DNA of 64,000 nt, taken from contig JAJGBQ010000003.1 of NCBI GenBank assembly GCA_022457065.1, positions 496,001-560,000 on the forward strand, read 5' to 3'. This document shows positions 1-11,830 of the stretch, one piece after another (the first letter of the stretch is position 1; the number at the start of each line of letters is the position of its first letter). Made by a program: the position numbers and the translations under genes. This stretch comes from Curvularia sp. ZM96 (lineage: Eukaryota > Ascomycota > Dothideomycetes > Pleosporales > Pleosporaceae). The notes below the pieces were generated by a model. The model searched no databases and was not told where the DNA came from. It saw nothing but the letters and a program-made list of their open reading frames with translations.

Positions 1-1
1 C

Positions 2-1759
2 CTCTGTGGCCTCAGCTTCACTTCTCTCGACGATCAGCGCAGTCATGTGCGGTCCGACCTACATGGCTACAATTTAAAGCAGAAGATAAAGGGCGCTAAG
101 CCAGTGAGCGAAACAGAATTCGAAAAACTCATCGGAGATTTGGACGAGAGCATATCAGGCTCTGAGTCATCGGAATCTGAAGACAATGATGAAGAAGATG
201 GAGGCAAAGGAAAAGACTCTACACTCAGTGCGCTCCTAAAGAAGCAGGCCAAGATTGCAGATCCTGGCTTTGACGAGTTCGCCTCGTCGAAAAAGCAAAT
301 AGGGCCCGGCAAACCTCCATTACTATGGTTCACGTCGCCTTCGATACCGGACAACATGTCGCTGGGCATATACCGCGCCATATTTTCAAACTCGGAGCAA
401 GAGGAGGAGTCGCACATCGTAGAGACTATCAAGAGGAAGCAGTTTTCACCGAAACAGCCTCCGAAGATCAAGGCCAACGAGGGTGGCGTCCCGTTACCTG
501 ATACGGATATTGGGCCGCATTACTTTCTGTGCATGATTGGTGGCGGACATTTTGCAGCTATGGTCGTAGCCTTAGCGCCAAAGACAGGCAAGAAACATAC
601 GGGCGCAGATGAGCGATCAGCTACGGTTATCGCCCACAAGACCTTCCACAGATATACGACACGAAGGAAGCAGGGTGGCTCGCAATCCGCCAATGATAAT
701 GCCAAGGGCAACGCACACTCTGCTGGTTCTTCTATACGTCGCTACAATGAGACCGCACTCGTAAATGAGGTACGCGAACTGCTAAACAGTTGGAAGAGCA
801 TGATTGATACTGCAGAACTTATTTTCGTTCGCGCCACTGGTTCAACAAATCGAAGAACTCTGTTCGGCCCCTATGAAGGACAAGTACTGCGAAACAATGA
901 TCCACGCAACAGGGGCTTCCCGTTCAGCACACGCCGAGCAACTCAAAAGGAACTTATGCGTGCTTTTGTTGAGCTTACTCGAGTGAAGCAAAGTACTGTT
1001 GATGAAGCAGCACTTGCTGCTCTGAATGCTTCCCAAAAAGAAACCACGCCTACAACTCCGACTCCGTCAAAGCCTAAGCCCAAGAAGCCGACAAAAGAGG
1101 AGGAAGCTGCTTCGTTACACACATCACAGATTATACCAATGATCAAGCGCTCCAAGGTTCCCGCACTCCTGAACTACATCAAAACCAACAACATCCCGCC
1201 AACATTTACATTCCTACCAACAAACCACCATACGCCAACGCCTTTACATCTTGCAGCATCCCTAAACTCGGCACCCATCGTCCTTGCTCTTCTCACGAAA
1301 GCAGGTGCGGATCCAACGTTGATGAATGATGATGCTCGGACACCATTCACGTTGACGGGAGACCGTGCAACAAGAGATGCATTCCGTGTTGCACGCTCGG
1401 AGCTTGGCGAGTCCGCATGGGATTGGGAGAAAGCAGGTGTCCCAGCAGCCATGACTAAAGCTGAGGCTGACAAGCGAGACGCTCAAGAAAAGAACGACAA
1501 GGCTGCAGAAAACAAGGCTGAGGCAGATCGTAGGAAAGCAGAGACTGAGCGTGTACGCAAGGAGAGCGAAGCGGAAGAAGTCAGAAGAAAGGAGCAACGG
1601 CTTGGCAAAGGCAAAGCTTTGGGTGCGTTGCCCGTCAGGACCGCTGCTGATTTGAGAGAGGAAGAAATGAGGGGGTTGACGCCAGAGGCGAGAGCGAGGA
1701 TGGAGAGGGAAAGGAGGGCTCGGGCAGCTGAAGAAAGACTAAGGCGAATGCAGCAATGA
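2..1759 (+). CDS. vms1: Vms1/ANKZF1-type peptidyl-tRNA cleavage factor, 5' truncated by the window edge
   Basis: The reading frame is open from base 2, so the true start lies left of the window; 585 residues are visible. Vms1 acts in ribosome-associated quality control: it releases stalled nascent chains from peptidyl-tRNA on 60S subunits and binds Cdc48. The first visible residues (CGLSF, DQRSH, SDLHGYNLK) are the end of the N-terminal C2H2 zinc finger. Then come an acidic linker, a VLRF1 domain (about residues 110-295) with a GGSQS motif carrying the presumed catalytic Gln, one clear ankyrin repeat (TPLHLAASLNSAPIVLALL, about 410-440), and a charged coiled coil. The very C-terminus (RERRARAAEERLRRM) matches the VCP/Cdc48-interacting VIM helix. 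The GTG at 47 is not a start. No intron is seen in the visible part. Confidence 0.9.
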   Translation, partial: LCGLSFTSLDDQRSHVRSDLHGYNLKQKIKGAKPVSETEFEKLIGDLDESISGSESSESEDNDEEDGGKGKDSTLSALLKKQAKIADPGFDEFASSKKQIGPGKPPLLWFTSPSIPDNMSLGIYRAIFSNSEQEEESHIVETIKRKQFSPKQPPKIKANEGGVPLPDTDIGPHYFLCMIGGGHFAAMVVALAPKTGKKHTGADERSATVIAHKTFHRYTTRRKQGGSQSANDNAKGNAHSAGSSIRRYNETALVNEVRELLNSWKSMIDTAELIFVRATGSTNRRTLFGPYEGQVLRNNDPRNRGFPFSTRRATQKELMRAFVELTRVKQSTVDEAALAALNASQKETTPTTPTPSKPKPKKPTKEEEAASLHTSQIIPMIKRSKVPALLNYIKTNNIPPTFTFLPTNHHTPTPLHLAASLNSAPIVLALLTKAGADPTLMNDDARTPFTLTGDRATRDAFRVARSELGESAWDWEKAGVPAAMTKAEADKRDAQEKNDKAAENKAEADRRKAETERVRKESEAEEVRRKEQRLGKGKALGALPVRTAADLREEEMRGLTPEARARMERERRARAAEERLRRMQQ

Positions 1760-2369
1760 ATGTTTGTGGAAGTCGTAATGACTGGATCTGGTGTCATCAC
1801 AGGGCCTCAATCTGTGCGTATGGACCTCTTGGCTCATCCGTGACAAATGCCGTTATCAAGAGAGCCATACAGGCACATCGGGCTCACAGACGTTATTTAT
1901 AAGGGTAACACTGTATCAGCCCCGCAGCCTATCCTCGAATCTAATACATAAAAGCTATCCAAGCCCACAGCTATGCAAGTCTCAGCTATTGAACCGGCCA
2001 CCTTCATGCGTATTTAGTGGGATCTATGGACTGGACAGGTGGTGGATACTAGTGCGAGAGCAGAGGGAGGATAGTGGCTTCATGATGAAGAGGAGGGCAT
2101 CAATCATCTCAGCGCGCGTCAGATATTTATAGGACGAACAGAGGAGGATGTATTACTTGGCGGAAGAAACCAAGTTATTGATTCCGCTCCTCTGGAAAGA
2201 GACGTTGTGGTTGGTATCTCTTCTATCTGGATCTGTTGTCTCCGTACTTCAAATAGTCTACTATTCCTAGTGCCCAATGACGTCAAGCCCACCCGCGCAA
2301 ACCTTACATCCCCTACCCTACCATTTCTACTACCCTATGTTTGTTCCCCCCAAAACAACCATCACAACC
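1760..2369. other. Intergenic region between the vms1 end and the small membrane-protein gene
   Basis: About 610 bases holding the vms1 3' flank and the promoter of the next gene. I see no supported coding region, RNA gene or repeat. Confidence 0.5.
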
Positions 2370-2852
2370 ATGTCTTCCTCGCCCAGCACTCACCCCGACA
2401 CCGAAATCGACGCGCGCTCCACTTCAGCCCTCGCATCCACGCGGCGCAACCTACGCTACCTCTACGACCCCAAAACCGCGCCCAACGCCGTCTCCTCGCG
2501 CCGCACCCGCGCATTCCTCCGCGTCATACGTTCTGGCCTTATCTTCGCATTTTGGAAAATAGTTCGATATGCCAAATACGTTGCGATTGGATCTCTAATT
2601 GCGACGGTGGGTGCGGGTGCGTTTGGCACGTTTGTTAGTGGTGCGGGGTTCGTACTTGCGCCGACGGGGATTGCGGGCACGATTTTCGCGGCGACGGTGT
2701 GGGGGATTGGGAGGTTCGCGGTTAGAAGGGTGAAGAAGAGATGGGATAAGAGGAGGGGGTACGACGATGAGGAAGAGGGAGAGGTGGATTGGCGGGAGAG
2801 GCAGCGGAGACATAGGAGTACGGAATTCGGAGTTGAGGCTATGCCTTGGTGA
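2370..2852 (+). CDS. Small predicted membrane protein of unknown function
   Basis: A 160-residue protein if it starts at the ATG at 2370 (context ACAACCATGTC). An in-frame ATG at 2277 would add 31 low-complexity residues and looks less likely. The N-terminus is Ser/Thr/Arg-rich. Two adjacent hydrophobic stretches (about residues 69-90 and 92-116, rich in Gly, Ala and Val) suggest a membrane hairpin. The C-terminus is strongly basic, then acidic (KKRWDKRRG, DDEEEGE), then basic again. I do not recognise a family. The basic N-terminus without a classical signal peptide would fit an organelle inner membrane, but that is inference. Codon use is GC-rich in the third position, as in coding neighbours. 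Confidence 0.6.
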   Translation: MSSSPSTHPDTEIDARSTSALASTRRNLRYLYDPKTAPNAVSSRRTRAFLRVIRSGLIFAFWKIVRYAKYVAIGSLIATVGAGAFGTFVSGAGFVLAPTGIAGTIFAATVWGIGRFAVRRVKKRWDKRRGYDDEEEGEVDWRERQRRHRSTEFGVEAMPW

Positions 2853-4548
2853 TGGAGGAGTTCGGGTTGTTAAGAGGGGGTTGGATGTGATTGGCCTGTT
2901 GAAAGGTCTATCTTTTATGAACTCGTGTTACGCTGGACGAGTGACAGATACGAAGTCGGATACTCAATCGCGACATGCGTTGTGCCTATTTGATGCGGAG
3001 CCATCGGTGCCTTCAAACCAGATACACCACTTCGGCCAAGCTTTTTATCCTGAAAAAACGAGAGATTTACAAGGACGGAAGATTGCGCTAGTAGAAAGAA
3101 AAGATACGACGATGAAGAGTGACGGGAGGCAAACTGAACAAGACTCCATTTTGCACACATGCAAAAAATAATGCAAGCAGGAACATCAATATCCACGTAA
3201 CAAAGGCTGGCGTATACGATTGAATCATTTCACAAGTCGAAGATCACTGAGTGTTTAGGAGACAAATATCAAGAAACATTTCGCAATATCACAGATAAAT
3301 TAAAAGATATTTGACAAAATTCGTACAAATTTAAGAACACCTTTCCATAACAAAGTCACAAGCCACCTCCTCAATATACTCAACATCCAGAGATTCCATC
3401 ACCCGGGGTATGGAAGTAATTAGCACCGTATTATGCGGAAGCCCCAACCAAAAAAAACTTTCCGTCTTTTAATTAGCATACCAACAAAATCCCAAGCGAA
3501 ACCGAGAGCCCATGACATCCCCAGACGAAACCCCCGCCCAAGAAACTCTCCCAGAAGTTGATTTGAAAAACATAAAACTACATTAATAATAGTGACGCCG
3601 CAGGATATTATTACACATATATTTTGACGCATGAGCAAACCCAAATCTCGGGTAAGCATCCCTGTCCATAACAATATCACTAACATTAACACGTTATTAA
3701 ATCACCAACACGAAAGGGGGAGGGAAAGAGAAAACCACTGCTTGATGTCAAATCCAATCTATTCATACACTCAAAAGACGCAAATTCAAACTCAAACTAT
3801 TAATTCCCTTGCAGCCTGTCCTACACACGGATATACACGCACTCGCACAAAGAAGAGGAAGTGAGACGTACACCATTATCTACGAATAAATATCATTTGA
3901 TAGGGAGAACAAGGTTGCGGAGGGTTTCTTCCTCAACCTTTACATGATAGCGCAATAAAATTTCCCAAAATGTAAACATAGTCCCAAAAGAATTGAATAG
4001 TGGAATCCAAATTTCCCTTTCATGAAGAAAAATCACCCATTACACATGGCTTTGACCCAACATATGGCAATAACAAATAAAATAAAATATGGAATAAAAA
4101 ACAGGTTATTGTGCATGGGTGTATATGTGGGTATGCCAGTTTTGACGCCAGAAGGATATGCAAGGAGCTATATTGGTTGATAGATCGCAACCGTCGCCCC
4201 AGCTCATATGGTATCTGAACAAAATAACGATTTTGACAACAATTGGTCTCCAGGCGAATATGTGACCACTGATGTACATTTGGTAAACAACAGGCGCAGT
4301 TGGTCTGTCATTGGATCCTCACCACGGACGGGTAGGGATAGGACGTGCCGGTGTTTGCTCTGGGGGAGGCGTAAGTTCTCGAGATCAGGCCGGTGCAAGT
4401 CAGCTCTGGCTCCGTACATCTCTAGACCGACTTTAATGCTTCTGTCACATGGCCTTGTCGGTGTTCCTGCCTCGTGGCGAGGGACGCAGAGGTTGTGCCT
4501 GGAATGTTTTGCTGCTACGATGATAGTTCACCGCTCCCTTTCTGTCCG
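2853..4548. other. Long intergenic region, convergent 3' flanks
   Basis: About 1.7 kb of AT-rich sequence between the convergent ends of the small membrane protein and the cdc4-like gene. It should hold both 3' UTRs. Only short open frames without coding character are present. Confidence 0.5.
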
Positions 4549-6826
4549 TTATGAATCGGCTACATCATCCATGGTCACATCACCAGCGCTCGTGTCCTGA
4601 ACAAGTGGTGAAGTTGCAGGGAGAACAGCCGACCGTGGGCGGTTGTAGTCGACTTCGAGGCGATCGGGCATACTCGCCGGACTCGAGCATCGCGAGTCGT
4701 AGTCCTCTTCGGCGGGCGGTGAAAAATCCCATACCTAGCAAGTTGGGTCAGTATTGTGAATCCGGACCTAGTATTCGTTGAGAGCGTACCTCCATAATAG
4801 TCCGACCGCCTCGACTGGCCATAATGACAGCCTTCTCTTCCTCGAACACCACTCTCCAAACAGCCTCCGCAGGGCTGCTCAATTCTCGAACAGGAACTCC
4901 AGTCTTGAGGTCCCAGACTTTGACACGACCATCGCTGCCACCGCTGACAATCCTGGTGTTATCAAACTGCAGGCTCGTGACGCTGTTGTCATGCGCAGCT
5001 AATCGATGTATGGCTTGGTAAGTTGCAAGGCTCCACACGCGGACAGAACCATCCGATCCACCAGTGACAAGAATATCATCGCGCATCTGTAGTTGTCCGA
5101 CAAGCGAGGTATGGCCCTGTAGGACGGCTAGACATTTGCTGCAGAAGAACATTAGTTTCAGGGTCATATCATGATTCAAAACAGAACTTACCCGTCATTC
5201 GGGTCCCATATCCGCACGCTGGTGTCCAAACTTCCTGTCGCAATCTTTTTGCCGTCAAAGGCAATCGCATAAATCTGGCTAAAATGGCCAGTGAGTGTGC
5301 GTAGGCACTTGCCCTCGGATATGCTCCAAATCTTTGCTGTAGTGTCGTAGCTGCCAGACACAACAATGTCGCCATGTATCTCAAGGCATCGGACACTGGC
5401 TTGATGACCGATCAGCACATGCTTACACAATCCTTTCTTCAAGTCCCAAATTCGCAACGTGGTATCCCTGGATCCGGATATGGCTGTGTTGGCGTCAGAC
5501 ATCTTGAGACATCGCACCGTCGACGTGTGACCACGGAGTGTGAACTGAGGGAAGCTACACATTGGTTAGTCAATGGCATTGGTTTGGGAGCATAAAGACC
5601 GTACCCAGTTGCAAGGTTCCAGACACGCACGTCACGATCGCATCCTCCACTGACCAGTAGATCACCCCATGGTACCATTGCCCACACGCCCATAACATGT
5701 CCTTGGAGCGTCTTTTGGTGGTCGCCGACGGTATCGAAGACGTGAATCTTGGCATTGTCAAGGGCAACCACGATGTACTTCTTGGTAAGATGCAAGCTGG
5801 TTACTACACCTTGGTCTGGGGTGATCTGGCGCGCGTCGCATACTCCGCCGTTGCGCCATGCAGTCTCGACCATGTAACGCTGTTTGAAATGCGATCGATA
5901 GGTGGTGGCCTGCGATTTTCGTTGGGACGGCTTCCTCTTGGCAGCACGATCGAGGCTCTGCGTCCGGAGACCCTCGGAACCACTGTTTGAGGGCCCGACG
6001 TCGAGGTGCTCGCGTGTCGATGCGTCATCCGACCTGGCCGCGCGCTCATCGTCCTGCCACCACGGCTTAGGCTCGGCATCTTCCATTTCGTCATTTGCCT
6101 CATCGTCATCCATTTTATCCTGTTTTGGCAGGGCCCTGAAGGAGAATTTTTGGCATAGCAGTCTCCAGGCACTGTCGTCGTTGACGAGCTCACGCCATTT
6201 CTTCGAGACCTGCGATGCCCGAGCGAGAGTCGTCGGGTCGTCTACGCATTCCAGTATCTAAGTGGGGGTCAGCCATGTCTATCCGGGCAGTTAATTCACG
6301 GGCCAAAACGCACTCTTAAGCAGAGCTCGGTAGGCAGGACCATGAAGGGGTCCTTCTTTAGCCTGGGACTGACGAACTCGGCCACAAAGCTCAACTCTTG
6401 GCTGTCGCACAGGTTGAGCAGCTCGCCAAGCAGCCGCATACGCTCGCCCCTGTTCATATCACCAAACTGTGCCCGTATACTCTTGATGTCGCCGTCTTCG
6501 TGTTCGGCGGCAGTGCTCCAATCAGGTACCCGCTGCGTTGGCGTCGGGCTGGGCGCTGGCGTGGGCGGCGAGGCAGGCGCGGAAGGAAGCAAGTTATGCG
6601 GTATGGTGGACGACAGCGGACTCGTGGGCGTGATTATGGGCCGGGGTGCTCCTGAGCGAGACATGCGCCCTTTGCGCCCGTGGACGCTTGGTGATGTGTA
6701 CATGGCGGACCGCGAGGACGAGGCTGTTGCGCTGGCAGAGGCGGCCATGTCGGTGTCCGAGTCGTCGATGTGGGCGCCAGTCGTGTCCTGGTCGTCTCGG
6801 ACGGGCGTGAAGTAGTCCGAGTCCAT
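4549..6826 (-). CDS. cdc4: Cdc4-like SCF F-box/WD40 substrate receptor
   Basis: Five exons: 6826-6314, 6257-5605, 5554-5192, 5138-4790, 4734-4549; 687 residues, all junctions GT..AG and in frame. Cdc4 (FBW7, Pop1) proteins recruit phosphorylated substrates to the SCF ubiquitin ligase in the nucleus. The N-terminus is disordered. A dimerisation (D) domain follows (about 122-158, LLNLCDSQELSFV and FVSPRLKKDPF), then an F-box (about 161-208, LPTELCLRILECVDD), split by intron 1 after LCLR. A WD40 propeller fills about 330-640 with repeated SGS/GSxD..VRIWD blades. The ending MEVWDFSPP, created across the last intron, is typical of fungal Cdc4. The D domain and F-box favour Cdc4 over the Met30/SconB paralogue. 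It is transcribed divergently from the cysA-type gene. Confidence 0.9.
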
Positions 6827-8405
6827 GGCGTGTAGGTGCGGCAGACCTGGGGTTGCGGTCTGGCGCTCTCCCTATGTTGTGAAGTGCGGCACTCGGGGGT
6901 GCGTGGGTGGCGGTGTGGGGGACGACGGGGCAGGCCAGCGGCGGTAGATATGGGGTTGAGGACGTCGAGGCTACTGTGGGAAATACGGATCGAGAAGAGA
7001 AGAAGGTTTGCGGACGTTTCGGGTGGGCAGGCGCGACAGTGACGCTGGCGGTCAGCCAAGACATGGCCGGCTCAGCCCTGGAAACCTCAGACCTCGCCCT
7101 TCCCATTTCAAGCCGCTGCCCACCATCCCTGCATGCGCCCCGGGGGCCAATGGGCCTAGTCCACACATGCAATTCCTCTCCGCCGCATTCTGACGGCCTG
7201 CTTGGATGCCATGCCTTGCGAAGGCCAAAATTAGCCCGTTGGGTGGGCAGGCGTGCCTGTCATCAAACGCTCAGGGGATCATGCGGCGTCTCAAGAGCAC
7301 CACATGGGCGTGCAAGCTCTTCGCTCCCCCCATGGAGACGTGGTTCCCTCGACCGGATCGACAAACGCAAAACAAACCCTCGAGATCGCAAGATGCCAAA
7401 GCATGCCGCCTCGCCGCCCTCTCTATGCTGCCAAGTGCGCCATGGTCGCTTTTCTCGCTGGCCGGGACCTGGGCGTGCAAGGTCGCACGTCTCGAAACAT
7501 GGTGCAACACCACCTATGGCCACGACGGGCGCTTAACGCTACGGCCTCGAGCTGGCAGCCGCAAGACTCGAGGCAGAGAGTCCACGAGGCCCATATTCCG
7601 TGTCTTTGCTATCCATGAAGCAGCTCCACTCCTCCTTTTGTCTAGTAGCTAGCATGGTTCCCGTCCAAGGACGGTGCACGGTTGCCATGGGTGAGCAGCC
7701 CCGTCGAGACTGTCCATCGCAGAGGCACAAGTGGACATGGATATGGACTCCCGCTTCGTCTTGTGCAAACTGCGTCCTGTACAGATGTCTGCTATTGTAC
7801 AACCACCTACTGGTCATTCTCGTACGCCAGTCGAATCAATTCAACTGCAATAGTGCAAGGGGCCGGCATGCTGCACTTCAGCTGATCGGCCTCGCAATGT
7901 TCATACAGACATTGGACAGGATTGCAGCCTTCTTTTTTGCAAGTCCTGTGCGGCAAAAAGCATCACTAGCATCTGCAACGTGGTGGATGAACACACCCCT
8001 TTGTTAGATTGGAGTGTGTTCACGGCGTAAGAGCGGTTTCAGGGAGCGAACGCCAACTGAAGAGCGGATTCAGAGGACAAAAATATGCATACCTGCAGCA
8101 TCGAGGCCTCAAGATGCATTTCTGCATTGGGCAAAACTATGCGCATCGCACACAAGCATGATGGCTTGCCCAAAACGGGTTGGCATGTCGGGAAAGGCTC
8201 ACGGAAAGCACGCCATCTTCTTGCGACGTCATTGGGCCCGACGTGGTCGCAATTCCATTACTTTCGCGCGACGGTCCAGACTGTTTGTAATCCGCAGTCT
8301 AGCTGTAGCATCATCATGGAACTTGTCAATGTACTTTGCCTCCACACTCGCATTACCTTACCTCTGCGCTCGACCAGCGAGTGTCGTGGCTAACAAGCAT
8401 CCGCC
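6827..8405. other. Divergent promoter region between cdc4-like and cysA-type genes
   Basis: About 1.6 kb of GC-rich sequence between two divergently transcribed genes. It has several overlapping open frames of 60-209 codons in many frames, a sign of GC richness rather than coding. I see no recognised domain, RNA gene or repeat. Confidence 0.5.
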
Positions 8406-10041
8406 ATGAGCGTCTCCCGTAGTCTGCTCGCACGCGCGCGGACATCGTCGTTCGCGTCCTCTACCCCACAATGTTTCGCAGCAAGGTCAGCCCAGCCTTC
8501 GAAGCTGTTCGCAAGGCGGCAGTCGAACCAAGCGGTTCGAAAGATCCACCAGCAGTATCCCCGTAGAGCGCAGCATGCTGCAGCCGCCCATGAAGCCGAG
8601 TCGTCCAATCCCGCTCTCTCCTTCCCGTGTCTTGATGCCCACGAATCTCGCTCCGAGTCCCTCTCGAGAAAGCGATCGTCTTCCGGCCCGGAGCCCTCGT
8701 ATACGTCCGGCCATACACTCAACTTCCACTCGACGCAGCCGATACTCCTAGATTGGGGCGGCATACTACCAGAGTTCAACATTGCGTATGAGACGTGGGG
8801 GCAGCTGAACCCCAGTAAGAGCAATGCAATCTTGCTCCATACCGGCTTGTCAGCGTCCAGCCATGCCCATAGCACAGAGACAAACACCAAACCCGGGTGG
8901 TGGGAGAAGTTCATCGGACCAGGAAAGCCTCTGGATACCGACAAGTATTTCGTGGTCTGTACCAATGTAATTGGAGGATGCTACGGCTCGACTGGCCCCT
9001 CCTCGATCGACCCCGCCAACGGCGAGCGCTACGCGACGCGTTTTCCCATACTCACCATGGAAGACATGGTACGTGCGCAGTTTCGACTGCTGGATAACCT
9101 AGGTATCCAGAAGCTGTACGCAAGTGTGGGATCAAGTATGGGGGGTATGCAGAGTCTGGCTGCTGGTGTTCTGTTCCCAGAACGGGTGGGACGTGTGGTT
9201 AGCATCAGTGGATGTGCCCGCAGTCACCCCTACAGCATCGCTATGAGGCATACGCAACGACAAGGTCGGTGGATGTGACAGAATACCCTTGTGAGCATGA
9301 ACTGATTCGTTGACAGTATTGATGATGGATCCAAACTGGGCTCGTGGTTTCTACTACGACGGCGTTCCTCCACATGGCGGTATGAAGCTTGCTCGAGAAA
9401 TCGCTACAGTCACCTACCGCAGCGGTCCGGAATGGGAACAGCGATTTGGAAGACGGCGTGCAGACCCGTCCCGGCCGCCAGCGCTGTGCCCCGACTTCCT
9501 TATCGAAACATACCTTGATCACGCAGGCGAGAAGTGGTGTCTGGAATACGATCCCAACAGTCTGCTCTATGTCTCCAAAGCCATGGATCTTTTTGACCTC
9601 GGACAAGAACACCGAAACCGCATCAATGAGGTGCGCAAGGCAAACAGCGGAAAGATCCAGGCTTTCTTGGACGGACACGGCCTTGCTGCCGACGCCAACA
9701 GTGATGTTTGCAGTCTGACATTACCCGACAAACCCTATGAAGAAAAGGAACAGCCCGCGGAGCCAGACTCACTGGCGCAGACAGATGGCCATGAGCCCCC
9801 CGCAGATCTAGTGGCTGGCCTAAGGCCGTTGGCAAACACGCCTGTTCTGGTCCTTGGTGTTGCGAGCGACATTCTGTTCCCCGCTTGGCAACAAAGGGAG
9901 ATAGCCACTACGCTCAAACGCACAGGCAACAAGAACGTGACACATGTCGAGCTTGGCGAGGAAAAGAGCTTGTTTGGTCACGACACGTTTCTTCTTGATC
10001 TGGAAAACGTTGGGGGCGCTGTTCGAAACTTCTTGGGTTGA
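8406..10041 (+). CDS. cysA: Mitochondrial serine O-acetyl/succinyltransferase of the CysA/Met2 family
   Basis: Two exons (8406-9264, 9317-10041), 527 residues. This alpha/beta-hydrolase family includes homoserine acetyltransferase, but the fungal subgroup with this N-terminus and the GWWEKFIGPG motif is the CysA/Cys2 type, which acylates serine in the first step of cysteine synthesis. An Arg/Ser-rich presequence of about 60 residues suggests mitochondrial import. The nucleophile elbow GSSMGGMQ puts the catalytic Ser at 244; Asp471 (ASDILFP) and His508 (FGHDTFLL) complete the triad. The intron lies between HTQRQ and VLMMDPNWA, a stretch continuous in homologues. A region around residues 410-450, rich in Glu, Pro and Ala, is a variable lid insertion. 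Homoserine as substrate cannot be excluded from sequence. Confidence 0.88.
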
Positions 10042-10188
10042 GAAGTGCAGTTCGCTCGTATTGTTATATTCTGTTTTGCATGGCAAGGCGTTTATCTGCT
10101 GTCGGAACTAGTCGGATCAAATAAAAAAGAATCGGCTTTTCGTAGGATCGACCAGAATACATACATTTAGTTGGCTACTGTCTCTTGA

Positions 10189-11161
10189 TTAACTTGCACG
10201 CGGCATCTCTCTCTTGACATTCATTCCCTGCCATTCCGCACTCATTGCCTCTTCGACCCACTTGCACTCTGTCATGCCAACGTGCTCGCGAACATAGTCT
10301 TCTAATGCCTTGGCTCCGGGAGCATCTGCGTAAATAGCCAGGGCGCCAACGCGGGGAATATGCAGGCTCGAGGCCAGCCGGCCTTCTGCCGACGTAGGTA
10401 GAGGAACAAGACGTGTCGCCGTCCTGGACGCATCTTGTGTCGCAGATGGTGGTACAAGGGTGCTCAGATGGACCAAGGTAGGGAGGTGAGCATGGGCTGG
10501 AGAGAGGGACGGTTTCGGGTGAGTGAGTATGACCATGCTCAGTGGCCGTAAGTCGTCGTCCGCGGATGCCTTTGCCGGATCCTTCTCTTTTACATCGTGG
10601 TGGTCGTCTTTGCTGCAGCTGGCAGACTCGTTGCCTGCAGATGCGACGAGGCTTGTCGCGGGCGCATTCTTTGCAGCTAGGCCTTCGAGGTGCCGAGTGA
10701 CGCTGTTGAGACCAACGAGTAGGTACTTGCCTATGGCTGGTGGAGGGGGTAGGGTCTCTGCCATGGTGGAGTCATCTTGATGGGGTTTGGTGGTGGTGGC
10801 GGTGCGCTTTCGCTTCTTGCCTTTGGATGGTTGGATGTGGGTTCGGCGATGGTCGCCTAGTGGGGTGACAAGACTGGGTGCTTGTCAGTGCCAGCGCATG
10901 TGGGCTGAAAAAACGGCGCAGTGGTTGATGTTCCCGCAGGGCTGTGCACGTGTGCGAGAAGGGAAAAAAATTGCTGCGCGTTTGCGTACCTACTTGGATA
11001 GCAGCTCTAGTATGACGAGTTCATCGTCGTGGGATAGCTCCGGCCTGCAGCACTTAGTCATGCCCAGAAGTCAGATGCGGGATCCCGAACCATTTGGTCT
11101 CTGTGAAAGGAGACGCCGTCTTGAACACGGGCTTGGTGTTTTGTTTGGGTATAGGTGCCAT
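10189..11161 (-). CDS. pop3: RNase P/MRP protein subunit Pop3
   Basis: Rebuilt as three exons: 11161-11091, 11044-10994, 10873-10189; 268 residues. Pop3 is a protein subunit of nuclear RNase P and RNase MRP, which process tRNA and rRNA precursors. The first exon reads MAPIPKQNTKPVFKTASPF, the tiny second exon ends in DDELVILELL, and the third continues VTPLGDHRRTH followed by a Lys/Arg-rich stretch. Typical Pop3 motifs are KYLLVGLNSVTRHLE and, near the end, LPRVGA-like HIPRVGALAIY with REHVGM and WVEEAMSAEW. A long Ser/Lys/Asp-rich loop separates the halves. Without the two short upstream exons the protein would begin at an internal ATG at 10764. Divergent from the deubiquitinase gene across 669 bases. 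Confidence 0.82.
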
Positions 11162-11830
11162 TGGTGGTGGTGACGAGCTGCGGTCCTTTTCTTCCTCTTT
11201 CTCTTCCTCGTTCTCCCTCTCTTCCGCTCGGTCCGCGTGGTCCTGTTCGCTGTGGCAAAGAGCGAGCGGTGGTAGCTATGCTGGCAGTCCAACGCAGGAA
11301 GAAGAATGGAACGCTCAAGAGACCGAAGTGCGTCCGACGGCCATGGGCATGGACATGGGCAAGACAACGTCCCAAGTGGAGATGGCGGCGTGCCTGCATT
11401 AGAAGGAGGATTTCTCCAGGCTGGCCGGAAGCGGCATGGGCCATCCTGGTCTTCCGCTAGCGGCAGCCGCTAACTGCGGGAGCCAATGACGATAGTGGGG
11501 CTGGCGGGCTGGCGGGCTGAGCGACATGTCCAGAGGCTCCGGTTTGGAGAACACACATATCCCACCAGCCCTGCGCCTCTGCTGCCCGTCGCCTCAACTC
11601 GCCAATTCCGCCCTTGCTCCGGTCGCTGCGGCTCATGAATACTGGCGCCGCCCCTCTTGTGCCTGCGCGCGAGGATTCGGGCTAGCAAGGCTGGCCCAAC
11701 TGCTTGCTGCTGCCTGCACCGCACCGAGCTGCTTGCCCTCTCTGCCTGGCCTCACCTGCCAACACGCGCGCCCATATCCACGGCCGACGCCTAGTTCTTT
11801 TGCAAACCGTCGCGCCCGTCCTCCATCGCC
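11162..11830. other. Divergent promoter region between pop3 and the giant deubiquitinase
   Basis: 669 GC-rich bases between the two start codons, with no supported gene. It presumably carries both promoters and 5' leaders. Confidence 0.55.

Noticed and set aside
6907..7652. Several overlapping open frames upstream of the cysA-type gene
   Set aside because: Many frames are open at once because of high GC; none shows a domain or splice support.
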